This document shows, in pieces, positions 1 through 10,798 of a stretch of 64,000 nucleotides of DNA (the stretch's first letter is position 1; each line of letters starts with the position of its first letter). Made by a program: the position numbers and the translations under genes. This stretch comes from Patellaria atrata CBS 101060 (Eukaryota; Ascomycota; Dothideomycetes; Patellariales; Patellariaceae). Under the pieces are notes generated by a model, which was given only the letters and a program-made list of their open reading frames with translations, had not been told where the DNA came from and made no database searches. Location of the stretch: assembly GCA_010093705.1 (NCBI GenBank), contig MU006100.1:403929-467928 (forward strand). Direction: 5' to 3'.

Positions 1-816
1 GAAGGGCAGAGACTAAAGGTGTAAGCGAGGGGCAAGGAGTCTGAAATAAATCACGAACGCACCGTATGATTTTGATTGTCTTAAGGATGCAATCCAGTCT
101 GGGTTCGTTGACGAATATTCAAAGAACAAAATGCTATGGACTATTTCTGTGCGTATAACGGTTCTAAATCGGTGATCTTAACGTCGTGTGTGATATTGAG
201 TACAGACGAGATTCCGTCAGAGTTTGGGTACTTTTAGGACCTTTGTAAAATGGAAAATGGATAAAGAACCCAACTCCTTTGGGGATATGGACCAATAATA
301 AACGCTTAGTACGGTCTGTATGGAATGGAAGCTGATTTATCCTAAGCTTGCCATTTAAACTTTTGAAATTGTATTTTACGCCACAGTTACCTCTATTTGA
401 ACCAAACAGTCCCCATTTAGCCCCATTCAACAATAGAAATGGAGCTCAAATAGAGCATCATATTTGCAACCAAACAGGCCCTTATCGTTCACACTGGGCC
501 TACCCTGGGAACCTGTGACGCGCGGCTGTCTGCCTGTGCAGTTCTTTGGGAGAACCTACCCTAAGGTACATTTTGCACTGCCTAATACCCCAAAGTGAAA
601 ATTTTAATGTCTCTTTTCTACCCTACCTTTCTTCTACTCTTAAGTTACTTTTACTAAACTATGGTTACTTAAATACTTCTCCAAACCCATCACAGCAATA
701 ATGACAAGCCCTTCTACTTCGTCATTCATTTCTCTTAGACTTCTTTACTACTATAGGAGACGGAACACACACAAACACACATAATAAACTGAAGCCTCGC
801 CTCAGCCTTGTTCGAT
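1..816. other. Intergenic, no gene recognised
   Basis: No frame here reads like a protein of known type. The stretch directly before the small gene at 817 holds a short CA-rich run near 765-782 and is otherwise plain sequence. Confidence 0.5.
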
Positions 817-1139
817 ATGAAAACCCTCTCTCTTCGGTCTCTCTCTAGCAACGATAATAGCACGAATATCATATTCGGCATACTGACTGCGGTTCTCTCG
901 ACTATTTCAATTCTCGTAGGCGCTTGGCCGCCTGGCGCGAACACCGGAAGAATGCTACACGACGTGAGTCCACCTCGAAATTGAACGCTTTCACTTCATA
1001 ACAGGGGACTTATTGGTTGAGAGAGATGTAGGAGTCGATTCGGACCTCGCAGCTAGGACGGATCATGGCGACGTTGAACTACGAGTCCTCCTATCGCGAC
1101 AGGGGACACGAGTCGCTACCTAGCATGAAACTCCTCTAG
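817..1139 (+). CDS. Small one-TM protein, unknown function (84 aa, two exons)
   Basis: I do not recognise a named family. Exon 1 (817..963) starts at ATG and encodes a short N-terminus RSLSSNDN, then one hydrophobic helix (about residues 17-36, IIFGILTAVLSTISILVG). A GTGAGT donor follows at 964, and the best acceptor is the TAG ending at 1031. Exon 2 (1032..1139) gives a polar tail ending in SMKLL and a TAG stop. The lengths 147 + 108 sum to a multiple of three. The N-terminus and helix resemble the protein at 3706..3984 on the other strand, which supports both as genes. The short cytosolic tail and single helix suggest a small membrane-anchored protein. The second exon rests on splice-site quality alone. 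No role can be assigned. Confidence 0.5.
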
Positions 1140-3705
1140 AACATAAGCTATTGATGATTCGAGGGGCGGTGACGGGTAAGGCGTTGATGAACAGGAGCCT
1201 ACTTTGATGAGAACAACAATTGAAGGATAAAAGAAGCGAAGGAGAAGGGAGGTTGGAACAAAGTCGTAGTCTTACAGGAGCGATGTGGGGTCTACCCTCA
1301 TGTGGAATAGTTGTTGCATTATCCTGGGCTAGAGCTTTCGGCTGGGACGATCTCGATTAGATGAACTACTGTAGTGTCAAATTTCTAGGGGCTGTCGTTT
1401 TCACGACCCCTCCTTACTACGGTACATTGACACCCCACTAAAAAAGGGAAGGGGTATAACCCAAAGCGGTAGTCGAACTTTTCGTTGCAAATAGCGTGCA
1501 AAACTAATATCTTATAGCAGTAAAATCTAAACGCTAGTATAGCTAAACTCAGGTATACTATTGCAAAGATACTAGGTGAATTTAAGGCCGTATTTGACTG
1601 AACACGAATTTAAGCCGTATCTGACAGTCTGACGCCGTATCTGAGCACGAATCTGAATTACCGCCATAAATTTGAGCAGAAGTATTCAAATTTATCATAA
1701 AATCTTGATACTATACTAACAGTGTCCGGAAGGGGCCCGGCTAGGTAAGGTATACTGAATTCGACTACCCCTTTAGGTTAGTCTCCTTCCACTTTTAGAA
1801 AGGGTGTCAATGTAGTAAGGATGGGATATCAATGTATAATAAAGGGGTGTCCAAATAACGGCTATCTAAAGTAGAGCTAAGTTGCTATTTAAAACTGTAA
1901 TGATCGTTGTGAAGCATTTGAAAATGTTTTGCGATCGACGTGGAGCATTGTCATGGCGAGTATCTTCTGATGCGAGCTGACCACAACGATACTACTATTG
2001 ACGAAGAACAACAAGTTGAGGAGCTATCTACGTGGTGGTAGGGGAAGATATATCTACATGCGCGCCAAGGTGGGCCGATGTTTATCCGTCGTGCTATCAA
2101 CCACTATTACGATCCAGATCGTGACAAGCATTCAAAACCATTACTCTATAAACCAGCGATGCCACAGTCGAGCATTTGTCTTGGCACAACTACTATGGAG
2201 ATTACCCCCAAAAGTATTTACAACACCTGCACTACTGCTAAACTGCTTCTAAAAAGTGTAGATATATTCAAAAAAAAGTCGCTAATTATAGTGCAGCTTT
2301 TAAAATTGTATTTGCCACTTCCGAAGCAATTGATAAACTCACTTTTCTCTTGAACTATTTTATTCTGATTTTTGTAGACGTTCGACGAAACTTTTGCTCG
2401 CTGCAGGCTTCCGTTTTGGGGTTAGTTCGCGTGGCGATCCCGGTACGCCACGTGAAGCAGGTAACAACGGCCTAATCCAAAATCAAAACCATTTCTTCAT
2501 TTCTTCCAATAATGAATTCTGATGATGCGACACATTGAGCAAACCCCAGCATGCCTCCCGTCAAGCACTCGGGAAAATGCACAGTACAGTACATCCCGTA
2601 GCAGAGCGATGCCGACCCTAGGATGGATTTTGAAGTACCTCCAATTCTCCTTCAGCAAATTGACGGCTTCTACGTCCAACGAGGTCTCGAAATTCGAAAT
2701 CGTCATGTCCAAAGCAATTCGAAGGCAACGTTTCTTCATCTAAAGGAATCTAGGTAGGCTACATGTCATGGGTATTTTCAAACGCATATCGCATATACCT
2801 CTGTGGCGTACATGCTGATGGTGATACTTTAGGGTTAGGTACCAAACCAAAGTGAACAACGCAACAACGGTTACAAACACTCTAAAAATAATGTTTATTC
2901 TCTCCCCGATAGCTAGTCCCTAGCCTCTGTTAGGCCGTAACCTGTCTTTGATGCATGCGACGTAGTACAGTACCTTATGGCTGTACTAAGGGTCAAGACC
3001 GAACGACCAGGTAATAGAAAAATTTTGAGCAGACTTTTGAAATTTAGGACTAATCCTGCATAGAGACCTTTATTTCTAAGTGAGCTGAGGGCGCAAGCTA
3101 GGTACTTGAAGTCTTTTTTGCCAGGTGAAGCTCAGTATTATTGGTCAAATAGTAAAAAGTAAAGTGCAAGGGCAGGAAAGGTAAATAATTATGTAGCCTC
3201 ACTTCTCCTGGGTAAACCTGGTGTCGGACTGGAGATACGGGCGGATTGATTTAATTTCCTATTTCATTACTTCAATCATCATCGTACCACCAGTATCCCT
3301 TATTACCTCGCTATTGCTTGATCGTTCCCTGAAGCTTTTCTATATACTTAACAAGGAGTTCGGCGCATATGACTTATCATTTGAAGAAAGAGAAAATCGC
3401 ACAATATGAATGCGATACCCCCAGAGACGGAGCAACGAGCGCTCGAGGATAGTATCCGAGCGTCGAGTGAATCGAGAATCCAACCTCCATTTTGCATATC
3501 GAAGAAAGTTTTGGGGAAGGAATCCATTCCTAAGGCCTACCGATCCAGAGAAATTTTTGATTAGAGCACAACCAAATCCAACAGGTGCCAGCGGACATGT
3601 TTCATCATGTTCTGTCATCAGATAAGTTAGCAACAGTCTCCTATTCAAATGCGTTTACCTTACCGTAATACGTCAACTAAGCTTTCTTACAGAGCAACTT
3701 CACCT
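1140..3705. other. Gene-poor region with MITE, otherwise nothing recognised
   Basis: Apart from the inverted-repeat element at 1407..1825, I see no convincing gene. Open frames of 60-100 codons around 2000-2350, 2500-2740 and 3220-3650 have no recognisable domain and overlap in opposite directions, as chance frames do. Confidence 0.45.
1407..1825. mobile_element. MITE-like element with long terminal inverted repeats
   Basis: The segment 1407..1478 and the reverse complement of 1759..1825 align over about 70 bp with scattered mismatches and small gaps. Shared blocks include TTCGACTACC, TTTTAG, GGTGTCAATGTA and GTAAGGA. The element is about 420 bp with no coding capacity, as expected of a non-autonomous DNA transposon. 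Its interior carries three copies of a GCCGTATYTGA motif at about 1586-1645. Target-site duplication is not clear to me, so the outer boundaries may be off by several bases. A folded hairpin of non-transposon origin is the alternative. Confidence 0.65.
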
Positions 3706-3984
3706 TCACCTCTCCGTAGTCCTTCCAACCAGGACCCGAAACTCAATGTCATCGTCCCTCCTAGTACCATGTGTATGGGTACCTACCTCTAGTTAATATC
3801 ATTCGACTTGCTTGAGTGTCAAACAGGACAGCAACACACCTTGCTGACGGACGAGACGACGATGAGAAGATAAAGTCAAGAAGCCGACGACTATAGAGAG
3901 TACTGCAAGCAATGACCCGAAGATTCCAAACGCAATAGCAATATTATCGTTCGTTGATAGGGCACGAGGCTGGATGGATGCCAT
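3706..3984 (-). CDS. Small one-TM protein, unknown function (75 aa, two exons)
   Basis: Exon 1 (3984..3840) starts MASIQPRALSTNDN and contains one strongly hydrophobic helix (about residues 14-38) followed by a basic stop-transfer stretch SSHRRLVRQQ. A GTGTGT donor at 3839 and the acceptor ATTAACTAG at 3789 define a 51-nt intron with a good TTAAC branch sequence. Exon 2 (3788..3706) adds a polar tail rich in T, R and D and ends at TGA. Exon lengths 145 + 83 sum to a multiple of three. It is a paralogue of the gene at 817..1139: both share (S/A)LS(S/T)NDN followed by FGI and a similar helix. They lie in opposite orientation 2.6 kb apart. Function is unknown; membrane anchoring is inferred from the helix. 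Confidence 0.6.
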
Positions 3985-4429
3985 GGCCCCAAGGCGAAAT
4001 TGATGCGAGTGGTTACTGTGCAGGGGGAGATAATTTTCGTAAGGTGAATAAGAGATACGAGAGATGAGATAAATGATGAAGATTGAGCTGATAGATTAGA
4101 ATATGTAGCTGATTAAATGTATCATGAGAAAAGAAAATAGCAGCATTTTATATATCTACAGCGTCGAGGTTGTTCCTGGGCGCCAACTTAACAGAGTGAG
4201 CGATTGCGGGGAGGAGGATTCAAATGTACAGCCTCTTAAATTCCTTGATGTGGGCTGAACGTAGTAAGAACCTTGTGCAGGTCGTGCATGGTTTCAGACC
4301 GTGCACAGTCGCCCCCCAAAAATCGCACCCCATAGAGTGATTTTGAAAATGATGCAACTTGCTCCATATTGGATATATCTATACTAAATTTTATGATGCT
4401 GTGAATAAGAAGCTGTACTTTCCGTCTAT

Positions 4430-4864
4430 CTACATATCAGGGCTCTGAAATCTCTGTGGCAGTCGTGGTTGCCGTCGGGGCCGACCAGTCGTGGGATTGA
4501 CCGTTTCTACCTCTACTACCTCAATAATATTATCTAAGAGTTCTATAGCTGGTGGTATAACAATCTGCATTTTCTGCTTCGGTTTTTGAGGGGGTCTAAG
4601 TGTTTTTTGAGCTTTTTGTTTAGCTTGTTTGGCTTCTACAGTAATTTGTTGCTGAGCGTTTTTTGCCTCAGCTACCCTCTCCCTCTCCTCCTTATCTTTT
4701 TGTCGTTGAAGCTTGCGCTCTTTAGCTTGTTCTTCTTTCTCCTCTCTACGTAGCTGTTGCTGAAACTTATTATTTACTTGACGAGCCTCTTCTGCAGCTT
4801 CATCCTCCTCCTTTTGCCGTAGGAAATCGCGCGCTTGGGTAATTTTTTGAGGGCTCCAAAACAC
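4430..4864 (-). CDS. Charged coiled-coil frame of the pogo-type element
   Basis: An open frame of about 144 codons lies inside the transposon, downstream of the DDE frame. It reads WSPQKITQARDFLRQKEEDE, followed by a long E/K/Q-rich predicted coiled coil and a basic proline-rich tail (GRPRRQPRLPQRF). Charged coiled-coil tails of this kind are commonly found C-terminal to the DDE domain in fungal pogo-like transposases, so this is probably the detached C-terminus of the transposase rather than a separate gene. About 550 bp, including the tandem duplication, lie between it and the DDE frame. Whether it begins at an ATG of its own is unclear. Confidence 0.55.
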   Translation of the reverse strand: MFWSPQKITQARDFLRQKEEDEAAEEARQVNNKFQQQLRREEKEEQAKERKLQRQKDKEERERVAEAKNAQQQITVEAKQAKQKAQKTLRPPQKPKQKMQIVIPPAIELLDNIIEVVEVETVNPTTGRPRRQPRLPQRFQSPDM

Positions 4865-5246
4865 CGCGCCACCATCCGCTATGCTAATTACTCGTTGTAA
4901 AAGAGGCTTCTGCCGTTTACGTCGCTTCTTCTAGCCCTCAAGAGCCTTAATTAAACCGAAGTTCTGTTGTTGGAGGATAGTATTAGAGGCAGAGAGGAAT
5001 TGAAATTCGCCTTCAGTTCTTCGACGACAGGTTGCATTACATCAGAAACAACGGTCTCTAGTTTCTTCTCTATACGTTTCCAATCTTTCTCCGATAACAC
5101 TGATTAAGCTGATTCACTTGAGCTTGGTCTACCACCTATTTGACTAACTGGTTGCCTCTCCGGCTTTGCTAATCCTTGTAGCACTTCACTGTCAAGGCTC
5201 AACCTCAGATGAGAGCTGAAATGTATATTGCTGTATGTACATGAAG

Positions 5247-5440
5247 CTTAAACTTAAGGAAAGAAAGTAAAAGAGAGTATCAGAACAGCGTGAGCTGTTC
5301 TATTAAAGTACAACATGACTAAGCTACTGGATCATGCATGCGGCTTAAACTTAAGGAAAGAATGTAAGAGAAAGTGCCAGAACAACGTAAGTTGTTCTAT
5401 TTAAGTATAGCATAGCTAAGCCGCTGGATCATCCAAGACA
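5247..5440. repeat. 97-bp tandem duplication, two copies
   Basis: The unit starting CTTAAACTTAAGGAAAG at 5247 recurs at 5344, giving two adjacent copies of about 97 bp with roughly 85-90 percent identity by eye. Each copy holds a palindrome (GAACAGCGTGAGCTGTTC and GAACAACGTAAGTTGTTC). The second copy includes the last codons of the DDE frame, so the duplication spans the transposase stop region. Confidence 0.8.
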
Positions 5441-6629
5441 CTTATACCTATCGGGTCTAACCCGTGACATTCACTCGGATTATATGGAGAGATACCTGTT
5501 TTTTTAAAGCTCCCGAGGATGTTTTTTTCTGTAAAAGCCTTCTGGTAAGCGGGCCAAAATATCTCAAAAAAGTTCCGTTTTGCAATATTCGATATGCCCT
5601 GTGATCGGCTCAAAAAGTCGTCGAGATTTTGACTGTAATACGTGGCGAGAGGAGAGAATAAGGAGACGTCGAGGGGCTGCAATCTGTGCGTAGAGTGAGG
5701 AGGATAGTTGGCTAATATGATCTTATTGCTTATACAATACTCCAAAAATGGCATATTGATATGGGAGCCATGGCCATCGACGATAAGAAGTCTCCAAGCT
5801 CGACCAGCTTTGGTTTTAGTAGAACGGTCAAAAACGGTCTCCAACCACCTCAATCCGAGCTCGTCATTAGTCCATCCTGTCGGCGAAGCAGTAGAAAAAC
5901 ACTCCTGCTCTTCCGGTCGATAGCCCTCTAACCACGTATCGTGTATCGCTCCTGATACCGAGGGGTGGATGATCCCATGAGGGATAGTTGTTCCATCTGC
6001 ACAGATTGTAGCTAAGACCGTAATCCACTCCCGATTTCCGTCCTGTGCGATTCCCTTGACCCTCCCACTTTCAAAAGTAGCTTTGCTGTAAATCCTACGT
6101 GACTTTTTAAGCATACCTATGAGGAAGCCCTTTTCATCCATATTGTACGTATTTTCTGGTAGGATACTAAACTTATCGAGCTTACGCCCAAGGAGCTCAA
6201 GATAGAGCTTGTAAAACGGTCCCTGATCGACCTTATGACGGGCTAAATCAATAGGACTGAGATTGCCAGATTTGAGCTGATGTCCATAGCGCCCATACCA
6301 CCTCGTAACCCAGCTATTTCCAGGTCTTTTCCAACGATATGGCCGGCCAGATTTCGTACAGTTGCAGGCGTAGGAGGGAAAACATGATCAGTTAATCGAT
6401 TGATATATTTAATAAGTGTTTTAGACTGCGCCTCGGTCATTAATTTAGAGTTTTCGATTGCTACCTCGCGGAAAACAGTGACATTACGAAAACGCCGCGA
6501 CAACGTCGTGCGGTCGTAATTATACTCTTTTGCAGTTTGCGTTATATTAGGAGTATCTTGAAGCTTTAGACTCTCAAGCGCGGCCTCAATAGGAGTCATA
6601 TTGGTGGTGGTGGAGTAAGAAGTAGTCAT
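5416..6629 (-). pseudogene. Pogo-type transposase (HTH + DDE), one frameshift
   Basis: The first part (6629 to about 6315) encodes a psq/CENP-B-like helix-turn-helix: TPIEAALESL, then AKEYNYDRTTLSRRF. The frame then shifts near 6315, and a second frame running to 5416 gives WVTRWYGRYGHQLKSG and the DDE domain. Catalytic acidic residues are visible as NMDEKGF, LLIVDGHGSH and LQPLDVSLF, the D-D-D layout of the DDE-1 superfamily. The protein ends DDPAA and TAG. Only this one interruption separates it from a continuous transposase of about 400 residues, so the insertion is probably young. There is no intron with good sites at the frameshift. It would act in the nucleus by cut-and-paste. Helper activity for related non-autonomous copies cannot be judged from this window. 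Confidence 0.8.
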
Positions 6630-6668
6630 TATTCTGAAACCGTGTACGGCCTGAACAAGACCCTTAGT

Positions 6669-7661
6669 CAATAAAAGTCTTAGTGCGATTTAGGTAAGGA
6701 ATAGTCGCTCTTCCGGTATTCCCTCTTCGATCGGGATTTGAGAATTCACTTTTTCCATAACAACTGTCACCCGCCTACGAGGTTTCGCTCCATTCGTGGG
6801 GTGGCACCCTAGCCAATACACATCAACCTTAGATCGGCCTTTAGTGAGTCCCCGACACGTGATCAAGTGGCTAGGAGGTGCCAACCATCGTATAGGCCAA
6901 AACCTCGTAGGGCGGGTAACAGACGTTACGCTTAAGTACTAGGCCACTTAATCGCTTAATCTATAACTTATTAGAAATATACTTAGGGATAAGGAGTATA
7001 ATAGTCACTGTTTATTTCTGAATTATTCCTCGTGTTTGCGCTGTTAAATCATAGTTTGGAAAGTGGTTTTTGTCGTTAGCGCGTCCTACAGGCACGGCTC
7101 AGCTGAAAAATACATCTAATTAATCATCTAAGAGGTTCTCTTTCTCAACACGAGATTGGCTTACATCTGAAACGAAGACGTGATTAGACAGGAAGGGTGC
7201 CGGAAGCTTAAGAAACGGAGCGGAAAGGGGTAGAAAGTAAGGGAGAAAAAACCCGAAACCGAGCGTACGACTTCAACCTCCTGGAACGGGAGGACCTGGC
7301 AAGGCATTTATGGGCAGAAGCACTACCCCGCTAGGATTACACTAGTGTGCAACCCAGAGGTGTCCGAAACTTCTGTGATGATACGCCACCGCAAGGCCAG
7401 GATGAGGTTGAAGGCTCTGGGAGGGGTGGACTCTCGCTCAAGATAAGCCTCAATGGAGACGGACGGGGATCGGAGGTTTTCTGCGCCGATGGAGCCGAAA
7501 GTGAGGGGTCGCAGCTTAAATCGTCACATAGCTCTATAATAGCCTCAATAGCTACTTGCTCGAGCCGCACTTTTGTTTCCCTATATTCCAGTCATGTTAC
7601 TATACATTTTCATTCTCACCTCATATGAAATTCCCCTGATATTGTAATCTATCACTTCTTT
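6669..7661. other. Intergenic, nothing recognised
   Basis: Between the transposon and the 3' end of the acetyl-CoA hydrolase gene. A minus-strand frame of 77 codons at 7337..7570 is serine/proline rich, but no homology is apparent and the opposite strand is equally open. Confidence 0.5.
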
Positions 7662-9630
7662 CTATTCCCACTTCTCAATCTTCATCGTCCCCTTTTCTTG
7701 CAAATTCTTATGCATGTTGAACACCTGGAACAGCAGGTGCGGCTCATGTCCCATGCCTTTCTTCAAGCACTCGTACTCCGCTTTCTCAAAGTAATCTCTC
7801 AAGATCGGTTTGTAATCCGGATGTGCGGTTTTCTCGATGATAACGCAGGCACGCTCACCGGGTGAAAGGCCACGAACGTCAGCTAGGCCCTAAAGAGAGA
7901 CATTAGCAGCTATATACCTACCCACACTCCACCATGGAAATACGGGTTGGGGATAAGGGGAGAAAGGGGGAAATAGGGGTAAAAGGAACTCACCTGTTCC
8001 GTAACCACAATATCTAAATCATGCTCCGTCTGGTCTACATGCGTACACATCGGCACAATACAACTCACGCCCGTTGGATCCGCCTTCGTCGGCCTCGTAC
8101 TTGGCGTATGCATGATACTGTACTTCGCGCTTCTCAAAAAGTCCGCGCTACCACCCAACCCATTCAACATCCGACTACCCATAACACACGTGCTGTTCGC
8201 ATGGGCATATATATCTACCTCGACGGGCGTGTTCATCCCGATAACACCCAGTCGCCGGATGATCTCGGGCGAGTTCGAGACTTGTTGCGAGCGCAAGAGG
8301 AGTTTGGGTGAGTACTCTTGCCAACCGGCATAGAAGCGTTTGAATCCTTCTGGGGAAAACCGGATTGAGGTTGACGTGGCGAAGTCCAGGTTGCCAGAGT
8401 CGAAGAGGTCGAGGAAGGAGTCTTGGAGGACTTCGGTCCAGACTTTGAGGTTTTTGAAGTTGGCGCCGCCGGACTGGGTTCTTTTAGTTATCAGGGGTAT
8501 TCAGGGGTAAGGTAGGGAGAAAAAGGTGTGGAGTAACATACAGCAAGACCACCGACGACAGCATTGGCGATGTTCCCAATACCTGATTGGATCGGAAGCA
8601 GGTTGTCGGGCAGTCTACCACGGTCAACCTCGTGTTTTAAGAACTCGATCAGGTTCGATGCAATGGCACGAGAGGTGTCATCTTCTGGGGAATTATGTTG
8701 GGTTTTATCGGGGTAGTCGGATTCGACAACAGCAACTACTCTTTCTGGATCCACTGGAATGTGAGGAGTCCCGATACGATCCTCTGGAGCCATGACGAGA
8801 TATGGTTTTCGTCTTGGTGGTAGGTCCGTCATGGTAATATCATGCAATCCTTCGAAAGACGGTGCTGCTGTATTGACTTCAATGATGATCTAACAGTATT
8901 CTTAGCCCCTATTTTAGGATTGGCAATTCAACTCACAAACCTTATCAGCCATCTGGATGATCTCTGGACTTGCGCCAACACTCGCCCCTGGGATGATACC
9001 GCCGTCTTCCGTGATGGCACTCGCCTCCACGATCGCCCAATCCAGACGGTTGTTTGGCTTATGCATGGTGTAGTACCCATACATCAGATCAACGGGAAAC
9101 ATGCTCAGATGTTTATCGAAGAATTTGATATTGCCGTTATTAATACCCTTCGCAATTTCTTTACCAACTTGATGCGGAGCCCGTCGCTCGATCATGTTGT
9201 TCCTCGCCCATCGATTCTCAGTCTCTGAGCCGGAAGAGGCTCCCACGAAGAGGTTGTATTTCAGCTTTCCCTGCAGGTTGTTCTTTTCCACGTGATCTGC
9301 TAATGCTGTAGGAATTTTCCTAAAGACTGTTAGCATTACAATCTACAAAATACCCTTGAAACCATGTTAAAGCAATAATGCATACTTTGGATATCCGACA
9401 CCAGTAAACCCACTCCACCCAATATAACTCCCATCTGGAAATAATCCCATCTCCACCAGGTCTTCAGCCCTGCAAACCTTATCCAAATATGTCTTTCTCC
9501 GCACCCGGCTCTGCAACGCCTCTGATGCTTTGATCGTAGATATATTTCTGCTTCCTAGTTTTCCTGAAAAGTTGGGGTTAAGTTGCGACCTGGGAGCCAT
9601 TGAAGCTCTCCTACACACTAAGGACGCCAT
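7662..9630 (-). CDS. ACH1: Acetyl-CoA hydrolase / succinate:acetate CoA-transferase (ACH1-type)
   Basis: Mitochondrial enzyme that moves CoA between short-chain acids and protects against acetyl- or propionyl-CoA overload. Five exons by eye: 9630..9386, 9319..8941, 8889..8542, 8473..7994 and 7889..7662, summing to 1680 nt (559 aa). The yeast protein is about 526 aa. The N-terminus is rich in R and S with no early acidic residues, as for a mitochondrial presequence; a second ATG ten codons in is an alternative start. Diagnostic blocks are [60 protein letters not shown] and [19 protein letters not shown], in the order seen in the CoA-transferase family. All introns have GT..AG ends and are about 50-105 nt. 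The protein ends KIEKWE. Nothing looks broken. Confidence 0.93.
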
Positions 9631-10798
9631 TTTGAAGTTGTAAGAGAGGGATTGGGGACCCGCGTTTCGTATGGCTGTAAAGGGTGTTCTCTTAAAATTT
9701 GATGCTACCCGCTGTCACTTGCTAAGGTAACCGCAGATCCCCGCCTATCCCAATTCTCAAATACACTTTTACCAAATTGTAAAGCTCCGATCGACCATCC
9801 TCTTAATTCCCCTATTCTTTCATGACAACAATTTTTAGCAATTCGAAATCCTCTCCCGATTCTGATCTCAATTGTCCATCTATTCCTCCCTGTCCCAAAC
9901 CAGGAGATCAAAAAGGAATCAATAGCGGTTCAACCGTGTAAGACGTCAAAAATAGCGTTCAAAAATGTACCCAAAGCTTCCGGGGACATCACCCCCTTAG
10001 ATACCCCCCCACCCCGCAAAATCAGCTCCAAGTGGGTCGGGGGTTCCAAGCTATGGTGCGGTTATCAAAGCATGACGTTGCTGCAGTGCAGAATTCGTTC
10101 CTTTAACTAAGTTATTCTTCTATAGTAAAGGTTATGTGCTAGTTGCTTTAGGTTGGACAAGGGTTTGAGGCACGTGCGTTTGCGGGGCGATCTCCGATTC
10201 TCCGAATCCGGGGTTGAGGTGGGAGTGGCTTGTACTTTGGACCGTGCACGGGATGCAAGTTTATTTTATGGACAGGCGGGATGGGAAACTTTACCTTACC
10301 ATCTCAACATCTTAGAGAACTTTTCACGTATCTTTATAAGGTGCTGTGGTATGTTTGTCGATACCATACCCAATTGCGATGAGGTATTTCCCTGTCTCGG
10401 TACGATCGTCGGATCACTGTTGAGAGAGTGCTATTTTTACGTGTATGGAGTATAAAAGCGAGTTATCTATACCAGGAGCTGGAAATGAACAGACGGTGAG
10501 AATGTAAGGATGAGACGGCCCTTGAGACGTAACGGTATTTGAACGAGTACACAAACGTTGTATACTCGCATTCGGAGTAGCAGTTGATATCAAAGACGGA
10601 GCTCATCAAAGTATCGACCTTATAGCAACTCATGAGAGAAGTACTTCCTAGAAATTACACATCACATCAAGTATTTTCATGGCATCGGGTATGAAGTCAA
10701 AGTTCACTGATTTGCATTTGATCCTGTTTATTGATCTACTAGAACTAAACCGGCCCCAGACCTGCTCTTCCTCGTAGCTTGAGTGAGATTCCGTAGCA
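9631..10798. other. Intergenic between ACH1 promoter and decayed gene A
   Basis: It contains the upstream region of ACH1 (divergent side) and the 3' flank of decayed gene A. A plus-strand frame of 100 codons at 10153..10455 has no recognisable feature. Confidence 0.5.

Larger units (their letters stand above)
4264..6668 (-). mobile_element. Pogo/Fot1-type (Tc1/mariner superfamily) DNA transposon with TIRs
   Basis: An element of about 2.4 kb. The left end 4264..4299 matches the reverse complement of the right end 6633..6668 over about 36 bp. The inner 27 bp differ at only about four positions and both copies end in GGTTTCAGA. Between them, on the minus strand, lie a CENP-B/psq-type helix-turn-helix and a DDE endonuclease domain, then a second charged coiled-coil frame. 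The start codon of the transposase (6629) lies only four bases inside the right inverted repeat, so the ends are well placed. A TA target duplication could not be fixed with certainty. Breaks visible in the element are one frameshift in the transposase and a 97-bp tandem duplication after it. Confidence 0.8.

Noticed and set aside
7337-7570. 77-codon minus-strand frame next to ACH1
   Set aside because: No domain, no introns linking it to other frames, and the plus strand is equally open.
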